Assembly (NCBI RefSeq): GCF_963678635.1
Contig: NC_087068.1
Span: 53,158,213-53,222,212 of the forward strand
DNA from: Symsagittifera roscoffensis
Lineage: Eukaryota; Xenacoelomorpha; Acoela; Convolutidae
DNA: 64,000 nucleotides
Direction: 5' to 3'
Positions within the stretch are counted from its first letter, which is position 1. Every line of letters begins with the position of its first letter. Below, piece after piece: positions 21,015-33,186 of the stretch. A model generated the notes under the pieces. It made no database searches. It worked only from the letters and a program-made list of their open reading frames with translations, and had not been told where the DNA came from. The position numbers and the translations under genes are program-made.

Positions 21015-24000
21015 GAACCAATAGGAGACTCGACTGGAAGAGGTGACCAGCCGAGTGGGAAAGTGGTTCAGGAGCACTTGAGCTGAACCAATAGGAGACT
21101 CGACTGGAAGAGGTGACCAGCCGAGTGGGAAAGTGGTTCAGGAACACTTGAGCTGAACCAATAGGAGACTGGACTGGAACAGGTGACCAGTCGAGTGGGA
21201 AAGCAGCCAAGAAGGATTTGGCAGTTCTCGAGTTCTCAAGTTGGGCAGAACGGGTATCGTTAGAATCCACATTACATTATAGGAGATAAGTGTAAAATTG
21301 GATAAGCGAAATCCCCCGGTTTTGAGGAACGTTTTTACTTAAGCAGGCCTGGAAACAGGTCTGCGGTTTTCTCTTGAGAGTTTTAGCACCCGGCGCTTAA
21401 GGTAATTTTTAGGCTTAAGAAGGGGGCTAAAAAGGGGGGAGGTTAGAAGGGGGGCTGGTTACGTTAGAGGTTGGCGGTAGTAAGTTGTGAAAAGGGGGGA
21501 AATTAGAGTAACTAATTAGTCGACATCGTAGATTTAGTTACATTAGTCATTAACACGCGTTGGTAATAATAGGTGGATATCGAAATTTGAACTCGAGTTA
21601 AGGAAGGTACCCTGGTCGGATTGGTAGGGGGGAACGGACGTAGACAATTCTGTTGATACCCAATAAGATTATTAGTTGGGGGGAGGAAAACGCGTGGCAA
21701 TTAGGTACCAGACATTTTTTTTTCGACAAAAGGTAGACATTGGTCACCTTTGAATTTTAGGTGGGCTCATCTTTCTGTTTTTATTACTTTTTCTAGCTTG
21801 GATTTTTTGTTGCATTTTGGTGAGGATTTGTGTTTAGTTTTTACACGAACAGGTGATCACAAGATACCTGCGCACAGGTTTTGGTCTCAAGTTGCTTGGA
21901 ACATTGAAATAGAGGTAACTAAAAAGAAATAAGAAAAAGGGGGGTCAGCATTTGGCTTTTAAGAGAGGGTTTTTGGGGAAATTTTACTAGAGCTTGAGTG
22001 GTGGTACAAGGTACAGTGAATCAAGAAGTCCCCATAACGAAGAAGAAAGAGACCCCATCGCTCAGACAGTTGTCAACAGTCTTGGGACAGTGCCAAAGAA
22101 GTCTAGGGACAGTAGTCGTGGGACAGTGGTCTTGGGACAGTGGTCTTGGGACAGTAGTCTTGGGACAGTGGTCTTGGGACAGTGGTCTTGGGACAGTGGT
22201 CTTGGAACAGGGGTCTTGGGACAGTGGTCTTGGGACAGTGGTCTTGGGACAGTGGTCTTGGGACAGTGGTCTTGGGACAAGGGTCGTGGGACAAGGGTCT
22301 TGGGACAGTGGTCTTGGGACAGTAGTCTTGGGACACTAGCCTTGGGACAGTAGTCTTGGGACAGTAGTCTTGGGACACTAGCCTTGGGACAGTAGTCTTG
22401 GGACAGTAGTCTTGGGACAGTAGTCTTGGGACAGTAGTCTTGGGACACTAGCCTTGGGACAGTAGTCTTGGGACACTAGCCTTGGGACAGTAGTCTTGGG
22501 ACAGTGGCCTTGGGATAGTACTCTCAGGACAAGGGTCTTGGGACACTGACGGAAAGTACTGGGACAGTACCGAACAGTCTTGGGACAGTAGAAAGAAGCC
22601 TGGGACGGTACAAAGAAGAGTAGGGACGGTAATTGGAAGTCTTGGGACGGTATAGAAATTGAAGTAAAATTACAATAAGTGTTTTAAGACAGAATTAAGA
22701 CAGAACAAGACTAATTGGAACCCGGTACGGTTGAGACCACAAATAAAGAAAGTTTCTCGAAAAGTTTAGAAAGAGAACTGGAACAAGGTTTTTACCACGT
22801 TGCATATTTCTTTTAAATAATTTTTCCTCAAAACATTTTATTCTTAGATTAGAATTGTGTATAAAGTAATATTGTAAATAAAAGCAATTGTAAATAGAAA
22901 TAATGAGACGGAGTAGGGTACCGGTGCTAGAAAAAAGGTCAAGTGGATCAAACACGAAATATAACTCGTCGCTGCGCGGAACGACATCAAGGGGCCCAGG
23001 CAAAACAAAAGATAGCTTTTCAGTTAGCATGGTCAGCACGAGGAGTAGCACCGAGAACAAGACGCGAGAAGATGCGAAAGAAAAACAGGTGGAGCCCACA
23101 ATCGAAATCGATCTAGAGACACCAGACCAGAGCGTAGATGAAGTGGAGAAAAAGACAACGGAATCCACACCGATGCCCCATATGGAAGATCAAAATTTAA
23201 AAACCATGGAGTTTTTGCCGATAGACGCGTTGGAAGACACAACAGGCAATACCCGAGAAACGGTGAAAGACGACTCTCAAGTAAAGAAGACATCTTTTAC
23301 AGAAAAGTTGGCGATGATGGTCGGAATGAAATCGAAAGACAACACGGCCGAAGAATCACAGACTGGAAGAGCACGAACATTTGGGACAGTGAGCACGAAG
23401 GCGACAGAAGCCGACCCAAAGGAAGAACAAGCCAGAACAGAAGAGGCAGCCCAAAACAAGACAACTTCTGTTCATGAAACAGCTGCTCTTGAGCTTGGCG
23501 ACCTGATGACAAAGCTAAATTAGATCGACAAAAAAACTAAAGTATAGTGAGGAAGATAGAGACTTAATAAGGAAAGAGTTAAAACACAACAAACACGAAT
23601 ATCTGGATAGTTATTTTAACCTGGCTAAGGCGACAGACGAGAGACTCCAGCAGATGTCGGACAAGGTAGATGCCACCAATGAAGAACGAGATAAGAACAT
23701 CAAAAAAGATATGCAACAGTTGAAAAACCGATATGATGATGTCAACAGCCAATTAGGTAGTCTGGAAAAGTGAATGGACATAATGAACAGGAATCAGGCC
23801 GAAAGTTCGTGTGCAATACAGGCGAAATTGGATGCAATCTTGAGAAATTCTACCTCACAAGAAAGACCGGCAGTGGATCGCACGCAAGGCACCAGAGTTG
23901 AGTTTGTGGAACCACAAAGGAACAAACGGCAATCGACACCGTTGCCTTTAAACCGGGATGCGGTAAGCATAGCACCAACGGCTGCTAAAACAATCATGAA

Positions 24001-25164
24001 AAATGGAGCATCAAACACAATGAGTGGCCCGGGGGACTCAACAGCTAACAGCAACGCAGGTCCGGATGCCATGACGTGGGCAAGCACTTGGGAGATGATG
24101 AACAGGACTCTAGAGGCCTTCGCCACGAGGAACACTGACTCGAGCGATAGGAGAGACGGGAAATCAAGAAAAACTTTCAAGAAGCCAAAGGAATTCAAAG
24201 ACGACTCCGATGGATGCATCGACACTTGGGTGGAAGTGATGAGATTACACCTAGAGCAAGATAACTGAAATGATGAAAGACAAGCATGCACAGCCATACT
24301 CAGCAACTTGGAAGGCACAGCATTAAATTGCGTGGTTGCAAAGAAAGAAGAAGAACGCGATACCGCGGACAAGATCTTCGAAATATTGCTGACTCGATTC
24401 GGGTCAGGCATGAAGGGTCACCAAGCGATGATGCGATTTGAAAAGAGAAGGCAGAGGGACGACGAGTCAATAGATCGGTTCCTAGATGACCTCGAGAGCT
24501 TGAGAAGAAGGAGTGACCCAGAGGAGTCGACAAACAGAAGAAACTTTAGCATTGCCTCGAAGTTCATTGATGGGGTAAAAAGTGATGACTTAAGGACAAT
24601 GTTAGCAACATACTACACATTGTCGAAAGACAGCGCACCAACCCCAGAAGAAATGAGACAGAAATCAAGGGAATACATGCTGATGAAGCCCAAGAAATAC
24701 TCATATTCAGAAAACAGGAACACGCAAGGGGGAGGCCAACCCCAGAGGTCATCATGGTACAAACCTAGAGATGATATGGACAAGCGCAGATCATGCGCGA
24801 ACTGCGGGTCGGCGGATCACCACGTGGCTGACTGCACAACATACAAACAAGGCATGAAGAGCCTAGGATACGCACCGGATGAGGAGGACATGAGCCAGAT
24901 GGAGGAACACGAGTACTATAATGGCTTAATCATCAAGATAGGCGCTAGATGCTTCTTCTGTAACCAGGAGGGGCACTTCAGAATGGATTGTCCCTTGTTC
25001 TGGGAAGCGGTCAAGGACCAGAGTCACCCCAAACATAAGTTGGCATTAGCGGCGGTGCAGAATCAGCGGAACAGGCAAAACGAGTTTGAATCTAGGAACT
25101 TAGGAGTACCAAGCACGGAATTGCCGACGAAGACAGTGAAAGCTGTAACACATGTTAATGGTGC
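21015..25164 (+). repeat. Tandem segmental duplication, copy B
   Basis: This second copy continues into pol (GTGCGATAGAATCCGC at 25161), so it is the one attached to the rest of the element. It carries the Cys codon at 24215 where copy A has a stop. Confidence 0.9.
22085..22640 (+). repeat. 14-bp minisatellite in the leader, copy B
   Basis: Same array as at 17935-18500, one unit shorter. The variant order is the same, so the two arrays have hardly changed since the segment was duplicated. Confidence 0.9.
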
Positions 25165-25438
25165 GATAGAATCCGCGGCCGGGAACTCCCTAGAGATAAA
25201 TTATGAGAAAGCGGCGACGGAAGCAATTGCCAAAGTGAAACAGGATCTGGCTGCGAAAGAAATAGAGCAACGACTAAAGCTGGAGATCGAAAGACAGAAT
25301 TTTAGTGAAGCATTAACCGGATCGAACCCAACACCAGAGGCTGTACCGGGCTCAACAAAGACCGGGAATTGTAACACTGTAAAAATGGTGATGGGAAAGC
25401 CATTCGGCATATCGAAAATCGGGGCAAGAAATCGATAA
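22903..25438 (+). pseudogene. gag: Element 1 gag, copy B attached to pol (broken)
   Basis: Same order as copy A: 206-codon N-terminal frame (22903-23523), frameshift at an A-run near 23530, in-frame TGA at 23771-23773 and at 24266-24268, then an open frame of 376 codons (24308-25438) with the capsid part and both zinc knuckles, ending after a Lys/Glu-rich helix. In each TGA case the surrounding protein reads on in the same frame, so a Trp codon mutated to stop is the simplest view. Pol follows in the minus-one frame (KKSIITVGGHEV begins near 25430), which suggests a normal programmed shift between gag and pol. Confidence 0.85.
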
Positions 25439-28400
25439 TCACAGTGGGCGGCCACGAGGTAACCAGAATTTTGAGCGAACCGAGCGACCAGACAATAATG
25501 CACATTGAAGTGTACGCAGATTACTTGAGTGGTATAAGCCCACAAACGACTTCTAGAGCGCTGAGAGCACTACTCATGAGAGGGGCAGCAAGTCGGTACG
25601 TGTTGATAACAGATATACTGAAGCTTATGGTCCACACGAGGTGATGCTAAATATAGATGGGATCAACATCTATACCAAGACAATGATAACATGTGACGAA
25701 GACCTAATTGGGCAAATCTACGTAGGGAAAGAAGAGTTGAAAGTGAGATCGATTGGACACTACGCCACGCCATGCTTGAAGAAGATGCAATGCACATCGG
25801 GACGGAGGCAGATGTGACAGGGCACGTGCTAGATATAAGTGGCAAAAAGACTCAGTTGCATGGGTTACTTGATACGGGAGCAGTCTTGAGCGTCATACCA
25901 ATCGAAACTTGGGAAAGGATGGGCTTTGACAAAGGTGACTTGATAGACTCGAGAATACGGCTGTCAGCTGCAAACAAAGGGGCCCTTCGGGTGCTGGGCA
26001 GGACGCCGATAATAGCCCTCAATTTGGGGGAACGTAACCTGTGGATGAGCTTTATCGTGGTAGAAAACCTAGATGAATCTGACCAATTCATTTTGGGCAG
26101 AGACTTCATCAGGAATTTCGACGTAACGATTGAACTAAATAACGCAATGTTCAGGATACGGAACCCGGATAGGAGGTACGCAATCAAACCGGTAAATTTA
26201 ATAATGGCAATTGAAAACAAAGCACCGGTATTCTTGAGTAGGAGGGTGAGGCTAAAAGCTAATGAAGCGGCAATCGTAAGCTTGAGGATAAAAAATTACA
26301 ATGAACTAAGTGACAACAAACAAGTGTGTATAGTTCCGAATCCTACTAGTCAAAGTGCTGCTGTTTTAGGAAGATCATTCTCGATAACGAAGAGCGGCCT
26401 CTGCGTCAGTGTCTTGTTGAATACCCTTGATATACCGATCACGATACAGAGAGGGAGGAAACTGGGATATGCTTTACCGGTTAAAACTCGATATGAAACG
26501 ATTGAGAACTCAAAACAAAATGAAGTTGTTGATTGTCCCAATCACAGGGACAAAATTTGTATCTTGAGACGATTGCAGAAAATAAAAGATTCTTCAGGTC
26601 TTATTGAATCACTTAAGTCAGAAACGGACGATGGGCTGTCGAGCTGTTCGAACTTTCCAGAGCGACCCACACTAGATGAAATGCAAACTGATAAACCGGT
26701 TCTGCCGGAGATTGAACATTTGAGGGGCAAACTGAAAGATGAACAGCTCGAAGCCATCAAGGACGTACTAGAGCGGAGCGAGGAAGTTTTTTCGAGACAT
26801 AAAGCGGATATCGGGTGTTGTAATTTTGTTGAGCATGAAATAGAACTTGAGGAAAACGCGGTACCACACAGGGAGGGGGCGAGGCGCATGACCCCACACA
26901 AATCGGACGCGTGTAGAAAAGAAATCGAGACGTTACTAGAGTATGACATGATAGAACCATCCAAGTCACCGTGGGCGTGTGGAGTAGTGATGGCCAAAAA
27001 GAAACGCGACAAGTTGAGGTTTTGTTGTGACTTTCGATACCTGAACTCCGTCACGGTAAAGGATGCCTATCCCATACCTAGGATTGATGAGAGCCTCTCG
27101 AAGTTAGGTGATGCAAAATTTTTTACGACTCTTGATTTAGGCTCGGCCTTTTGGCAGGTACCACTTAGGAAGCAGAACAGGGACAAGACAGGGTTTGCCT
27201 GCGAGTTGGGTCTGTTTCAATGGAAACGGATGCCGTTTGGACTGTGCAATGCCACAGCCACGTTTCAGCGGTTGATGCACACGCGCTGATAGGCGTGACG
27301 AAGAAGTATGGCAATCTGGTAATGTGCTACGTAGATGACGTGGTAATAGCTACGCCCACACTGAAAGACCACATTGAGAGACTTGACGAAGTGTTTGCAT
27401 GCATGAAAAGTTCGGGGCTAAAGTGTAAGCCATCAAAGTGCGAGATACTCAAGGACTCAATAAAATACTTGGGCAGGATGGTAGACAAGCACGGCATCAG
27501 ACCTGATCCGGACGCTGTGGAAGCGGTCCTAACCTGGAAATCACCGAAGACAGAACACCAGTTGATGAGCTTCCTGGGTTTCGCTAACTATTATAGAGAG
27601 TTCATCAAAGGCTATGCGGACAAGGTATATCCGATGCAACAATTAATGAGACACAAGGGCAAGAAGTTCATGTGGAACAACGCAGCGGAAGAGTCATTCC
27701 AGAGAATAAAGAAAGAGCTATGTGAGGCACCAGTACTGGGTATGCCGACTGAGAAAGGGATGTACGTGCTGGACACGGATGCGTCGGTAGTCGCGATTTC
27801 TGGGATTCTCCACCAAGAACAAGAATGGAATGGGAAGACAGTCTTGAGACCAATAGCGTACGGGAGCAAAGTCCTGAGTGACACGGAAATGAAGTACGGA
27901 GCACTGAAAGCAGAGATGTTCGCGGTGGTTACCTTTGTCGAGAAATACAGGGCATACCTGGGCAGTGAGCCATTCAAGTTGCGAGTCGACAACCGAGCAC
28001 TGAGCTGGCTGAAAACGTACTCAATGGACCAAAGTTACATTGGGAGGTGGATAGTTCGCCTGGACGGATACAACATGATAATTGAGCATAGAACACGAGA
28101 TAAACATCAGAATGCCGACAGCTTGAGTAAGAAGACGGAGTTCTATGAGAGACAAGAGCAAAGAGAGGCAGACAGACCTGAAATCAAAGATGGCTTTTCC
28201 TTCATGGACAAGGGAACGTACGACAGTCTTCCACTCACGAGATGGCTGGACAAGTCAGGCAAACCGATAGAAGATCATCCTGAATTACCTAAAGAACCTC
28301 CAGAGAAGACCATCATGAAGAAGAGCAAAAGGATTCCGATAGAGATAATACTCAAGTCGAAGATCGTGAAGGAGACGCTCAAGGCAAAAGGCTATGATCT

Positions 28401-28512
28401 TAACCAGGTAGAAGCAGGAACTGCACAGATAGATGATGACTTAATGAGGTTGCTCGAGAAACTATCAGATGATAAGCCCGTGACCCAAGAGAAGGGTCAA
28501 GAGGAACCGTAA
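25430..28512 (+). pseudogene. pol: Element 1 pol: protease, reverse transcriptase, RNase H (broken)
   Basis: An N-terminal part (25430-25770) is split by two frameshifts. The frame 25772-27289 holds the retropepsin active site GLLDTGAVLSVIP (Asp codon about 25871) and FILGRDF, then the reverse transcriptase motifs FCCDFRYLNS, FTTLDLGSAFWQV and RMPFGLCNA. It breaks at about 27285. The next frame carries the catalytic YVDD (about 27330), the thumb/connection (FLGFANYYREF) and the RNase H start YVLDTDASVVAISG, then DNRALSWL and HQNADSLSK. TAA at 28510-28512 ends the frame but the reading continues in phase. The domain order is normal for Ty3/gypsy. Enzymes are non-functional as written. Confidence 0.9.
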
Positions 28513-29304
28513 GTCACTATACTTCGGAGAAAAGAGACAGTGAACGATACTGACTCCTCAAGAGGAAGCGTCACTGACAGCAAAGATGTCGTGCGGTCAC
28601 TAGTTGACAAAATCCCCGAAAACATTCTGGAGCAGACCAAGGTTAGGAAAAAGAAAGTGACGTTCAAAGAAAATACAGAACACCTGGGACTAGGTCAAGA
28701 GTCCGGGGAGTGTTCCAGGTTCGCGGAAGAAGAAACCGGAGAAGGAAAATTGTCCGAGGAGCGTGAAGGATGGGATGAAGACTCGGATGAGAGCAGCGAA
28801 AACCAAGACAGTCTGTGCATGATATTGGCGGAAGAGAAGACAAGGCACCACGACAGGGAGTTACAGACGGATCCATCTTCAGGAACATACAATATGGACA
28901 TACAGGAGATGCGAGGTGGTGAGGAACTTGAGAAAATTGCGGTTTCAAGGAAGCCATTCAGGGAACTATCATGCAACTCAAACATCAGAACGAATCTGGT
29001 GCCAGAAGATGATATGAAAATCATGAAAAGGATGATATGCGTGAAGCTGAGCGACGACATCCACAACCCTGGTGAGATGAAGGGACAGATCATGGCGCTA
29101 AAGGAGCATGTCAAGGCGAGATACAGGCTGTCAGACCTAATAAGAGCCCAAAAGAATGACAAAATGACAAGTAACCTCTCCAAATGGATCCAGTCGGGGG
29201 TCAAGGAGAAGGGGGAACTCGAGGAAGACAGCTACAAGATCTTGAGCCAGCTCTACAAAGAAAAGAAAGACTTACTCTACCACACAGCTGATGGGGTAGA
29301 GTAA
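28513..29304 (+). pseudogene. Element 1 pol linker between RNase H and integrase
   Basis: In frame with the preceding RNase H part after one stop codon, this stretch encodes about 254 hydrophilic residues, strongly acidic (Glu, Asp, Ser), with a Lys patch (VRKKKVTFKEN) and a helical end (LSQLYKEKKDLLYHT). It resembles no enzyme that I know. A 30-bp direct duplication (ACTCTACCACACAGCTGATG...) at about 29274-29333 shifts the frame before integrase. Confidence 0.6.
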
Positions 29305-29339
29305 CTCTACCACACAGCTGATGCAAGAGGAAAGATGAG

Positions 29340-31724
29340 GAGAAGATATTACACAAACACAACCTCATCATACTACCGCAATTGTATCAAACGGAGGTGC
29401 TTTTCAGATCGCACGACCAGATGGGACACCAGGGGATAGATAAAGTACAACAAAGGTTACTTCACAGGTTTGATTGGCCAGGAATGAGAAAAGCTTGCGA
29501 GAGATGGGTGAATGCCTGCCTGGCATGCCTCTAGGTAAAAGACCCAAGGAAGATGAAGTTTCCCCTCAAGTCTGTCGAGAGCTCGGAGTTCAATGAAGTG
29601 GTGCAGATAGACCATCAAAAAATCTGCATGACGGAGTCGGGATATAACCAGATACTGGTTATAATCGATCATTTCACAAAGCTGGCGGAAGCGGTTCCGT
29701 GTCAGACAGCCTCGGCCGAGGAGACATGTGATCATCTGATAACGCATTGGATATCGCGGTATGGTTGTCCAATGACTTTCCAGTCGGACAACGGCAAAGC
29801 TTTTGTGGGGGACTTGACAAAAGAATTGATGAAGAGATCGCACATTGCTCAAGCACACTCGACAACCTACCATCCACAGACCAACGGATTGGTAGAGAGA
29901 CAGAACAGGACACTGGTAAACATGTTAAGGGTGTACTGCTCAAGATACATGACGGACTGGGATAAATACCTGCCACAGGTAGTAGGGGCCTACAACAGTA
30001 CACAGCACTCAACGACGGGCATCAGTCCCTTCATGATGTTGACGGGCAGGGAGAGAGCAATGCCTCTGACATTCTTTTACCCGGAATACGAAGGGAAAAG
30101 GACGTCGCCTCAGGCATACGTGAAAGAAGCGATCAAAAGACAACAGGAGTTAAACGAGCTATGCAGGAGGAACACGGCGCAAGCGCAAATGAGGCAACGC
30201 AGAAAATATGACGAAAAAATATTACGAGCGAAGCCATATGAAGTGGGCCAATACGTGTGGGTCTTCCAAAATGTCATACCGCCCAAGGGAACAAAGAAAC
30301 TACTCAAGAAGTGGAGGGGACCATTCATGATAACGGAAGTTCATCAACAAGGACGGTTCTATCGCTTGAGTACTGGGCGAGCGGCACATTATGAAAATCT
30401 GAAGCCTCACGTCCCGTCCCCGGAGGATTGGTGCATACCGAAGGACATGGGGGGTCTTGAGTACCTGGTGGTAGAGCCAGCGTGTGAAGTGAATGAAAAA
30501 GGCACCAGAGAGAAAAATGATGGTAATGAGAACTTGAGTTTGGACAACAATGAAAAGATAGGAGTGGAGTCTGAAGCAGGATCATTTGTAGAAGAAGACT
30601 GGAACGACCCGGAGCAAGATGAGGTGCCGAAGTGGATGGAGCCAGATCGACCAATACCACCGGGAACCAGGACTGGCAATCGTAAACGCACCGGCATGAG
30701 GTACAACAGGTACGGGGATGACTTCTTGATCGATAAGATACAGCCAGACAAATTGGGCGAGGAACTACTGAGTGCAGGCGAACTGGAAGCCGAAGAGGAA
30801 TGGCAGGTCATTGACGATGGTGGACACTATCCGCAGGAAGACTACTCGACGCCAGAACTGGAGACGGATCTCGAACAGAGTGAAATAGAGAGGAGGGAGA
30901 ATACGAACTTGAGGATACTAGAGTGGATGCGCGATGTCAAAGACGAGAGCCGCGAAGGACAAAGCATTCAACAAGTCGATGTATCAGCGGCAAATTACAT
31001 GGCGACAGAGGACCCTCTTTTCGGATGGACGGCAACAGACAGGCCACTGGACATTCCTCAGGACAATTCAGACCCGACAACATCGACGGGGACGTCGATA
31101 AATATTTTTGTCCGGGGAGTGGGGGTAGGACTTACCCACACCGAAAATTTGATGATAAAGAAGCTCAAGGAAGTGAGAGAAACAAGCGAATTGGAACTGG
31201 AAGAAGAAGAGCCAGAGCCTACCATAGGTCGGAATTTCAAAACGAAATTTGAAATACCCAATGAGTACTCGGAAAACATTATGATAACGGATAGCGACTT
31301 CATCCTGTCAAACAGGACTAGCGCGATCTGCATCACGGCGGACATGAGTTTCAAATCAAGATTGGAAGCTGACTTCAAAAGAGAGTACCAGAACGTGGAG
31401 TTTCTGTTCAGACAGAGGCCAGGACTGGGAGGGATGGCAGCGCTTCCACCATCAGTAGCACAAGTCCCTGGCAAATATCTGTGCTTCCTAGTGACGAGGG
31501 TCAATGACAGGAACACAATCAATCCCGAACACGTGATGTTGGCACTAACAAGACTACGAGACTTCATGATTGAAAGAGGAATAACGGAGGTCTCGATGCC
31601 GGTGTATGACCCAAACAGGGGCAAACTGAGCTCAAGGGAATTGTACGCTATCCTACACGTAGTCTTCGCGGAAACTGAGGTAATGGTGTATCTGCACAAG
31701 AAATACTACTTGAGCATCGCCTGA
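29340..31724 (+). pseudogene. Element 1 integrase with C-terminal macro-like domain
   Basis: The zinc-binding part (29370-29540) has HDQMGHQG and CERWVNACLACL, a His-Cys finger, ended by TAG at about 29533 where Gln is expected. The long frame (29553-31724, 723 codons) has the catalytic triad: Asp in VVQIDHQK, Asp in FQSDNGKAF and Glu in NGLVERQNR, then the GPY/F-like KWRGPFMITEV. After 250 acidic residues, residues about 582-720 form an alpha/beta unit: SAICITADMS, then FKREY, GLGGMAALPP, YLCFLVTRVN, ALTRLRDFMIERGI, VSMPVYDPNRGK, ILHVVFAETEVMVYLHKK. The order and spacing resemble macro (ADP-ribose-binding) domains, but the first glycine-rich loop is poor. Confidence 0.75.
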
Positions 31725-32226
31725 GTTGGGGACGCGGGGGTCTCGAGTTGGGCGTGAGGATCAGGAGTCTTGAGTTAGGTACTGGGGTGCGGCACAGGTA
31801 AAGGGATCTTAAGACGCGATTGGCATGACAATTGAATTTTAAAAAAAGAATTAACGGTGCTAAAACATATAATGAATCTGCATGCTTTTAAGGAAACTCC
31901 AATTGAATTATTTTAAGTGAAAAGAGAATGATAAGATTTTAACCATACTGGTAAAAGGGGGGTCTCTAGGTTAGGAACATGACATGTTAAATTTTAATAT
32001 GGTTTCTGTTTTCAGATCAAGTTTGAAAAACAAAGTTGAAAATCCAACTATACTCAAGCGAGAAACAGAAAGAGAAATCTTGATTGAACTCGCGATAATT
32101 GGCACCTACAGCAAGTATTTGCAAGGGAACATTTCTAGAGAATTCTTGAGTTGGGTAATACTTGAGTCGGTTAGGTAATTCTTGAGCTGGTGAATACATA
32201 CCTGTATACATCCCGAAGTCACAAAA
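31725..32226 (+). other. Spacer between pol and the accessory ORFs
   Basis: Non-coding, with repeated CTTGAGTT/CTTGAGCT phrases near 31743, 31772, 32143, 32160 and 32184. It could hold a splice acceptor or promoter for the downstream ORFs; I cannot point to one with confidence. Confidence 0.4.
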
Positions 32227-33186
32227 ATGGCAGACAGATTCTGGAAATCCATGCCCGCGGCCCTGAAGAAGCCTACTCTTGATGAGCTGTACAGACGCCT
32301 GAGGGACCTGGATTATACCCAGATAGACGAGAGAATGGCGGTAATGCTGAATGCCATCCTCCAGTTGGAGGACCAGGGTGAATGCAGGGAGTCTGCGACG
32401 GAGGCTGTCTTGATGATCGGCTACACCACCGAGGGAATATCAAACCAAGAACAGACCAGATGGTTGTCTTGGAATGTGGATGGAGGAGTGAGGGGCTTTG
32501 ACTTGGCAAGGAATCCTGGCCTGAGTAACAACACTGAATATGGCGCAGGGGAATTCCCACTACCAGCTAGGCCAACAGCAAGACCTACAGGCCAGGGCTC
32601 GAGTAAGGTGCCGTCGATGACGCGAGTGCAACAGACGACCGAGGCGTATCCGGATCTTGGCGTTCTAAAGAAAGAGCTCGAGAAGATGCAAAAGGAAAGG
32701 AACAAGGCGAACCTTGATCGGGATCAGGCAAAGCTGGATCGGGAGAAGGTTCAGCTGGAAAGGGACCAGGCGGTCAACGAGCGAGATCAGACTCTGAGGT
32801 TGCTTGAGATGCTAAAGGTTGAACATCAGCAGGAGCTAAGGGTGCGGGAGAATGCCGCGAATTGTGAACAACTGAAGTCGGAGTTGGAGAGGATAGAACA
32901 ACGACAACGCGAACTTGACGCACAAGAGGGAGCCAGGCCAAAGGAGCGAGTGGTTACCAGCTCGAGGCCAGAGTCACGCATGGAAGTGGATGAAGCCCCC
33001 AGGGCAAGAGGACGGTTCAACCCTGACCGCGAGGTCCGAGAACACATGAGTGAAGGGCTGGAAGTCTGGATACCTAACGAAGCAACGTCCTCCTTGCGTA
33101 GCCTAGAGACGCAACCCATACGCCCACTGATGGATGTGGTACTGCCGGATATACCCCAACCTCGACCTCGAGTGACAGTCAGGTGA
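32227..33186 (+). CDS. Accessory ORF 1 of element 1: coiled-coil protein
   Basis: ATG at 32227, 319 codons, no interruption. Residues 1-100 form a possible helical domain (MADRFWKSMPAALKKPTLDE); 101-140 are Pro/Arg/Thr-rich; about 145-245 are a long Glu/Lys/Arg/Gln heptad-like coiled coil (KKELEKMQKERNKANLDRDQ); the end is Pro/Arg-rich. No membrane segment or signal peptide. The stop overlaps the beginning of the next frame, which is in the minus-one phase and stays open upstream, so a frameshift fusion of the two proteins is possible. The architecture resembles a second gag-like or ORF1-like assembly protein, which is inference only. Confidence 0.7.
   Translation: MADRFWKSMPAALKKPTLDELYRRLRDLDYTQIDERMAVMLNAILQLEDQGECRESATEAVLMIGYTTEGISNQEQTRWLSWNVDGGVRGFDLARNPGLSNNTEYGAGEFPLPARPTARPTGQGSSKVPSMTRVQQTTEAYPDLGVLKKELEKMQKERNKANLDRDQAKLDREKVQLERDQAVNERDQTLRLLEMLKVEHQQELRVRENAANCEQLKSELERIEQRQRELDAQEGARPKERVVTSSRPESRMEVDEAPRARGRFNPDREVREHMSEGLEVWIPNEATSSLRSLETQPIRPLMDVVLPDIPQPRPRVTVR

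Noticed and set aside
26542-27054. 170-codon minus-strand frame
   Set aside because: Antisense shadow of the reverse transcriptase region of element 1.
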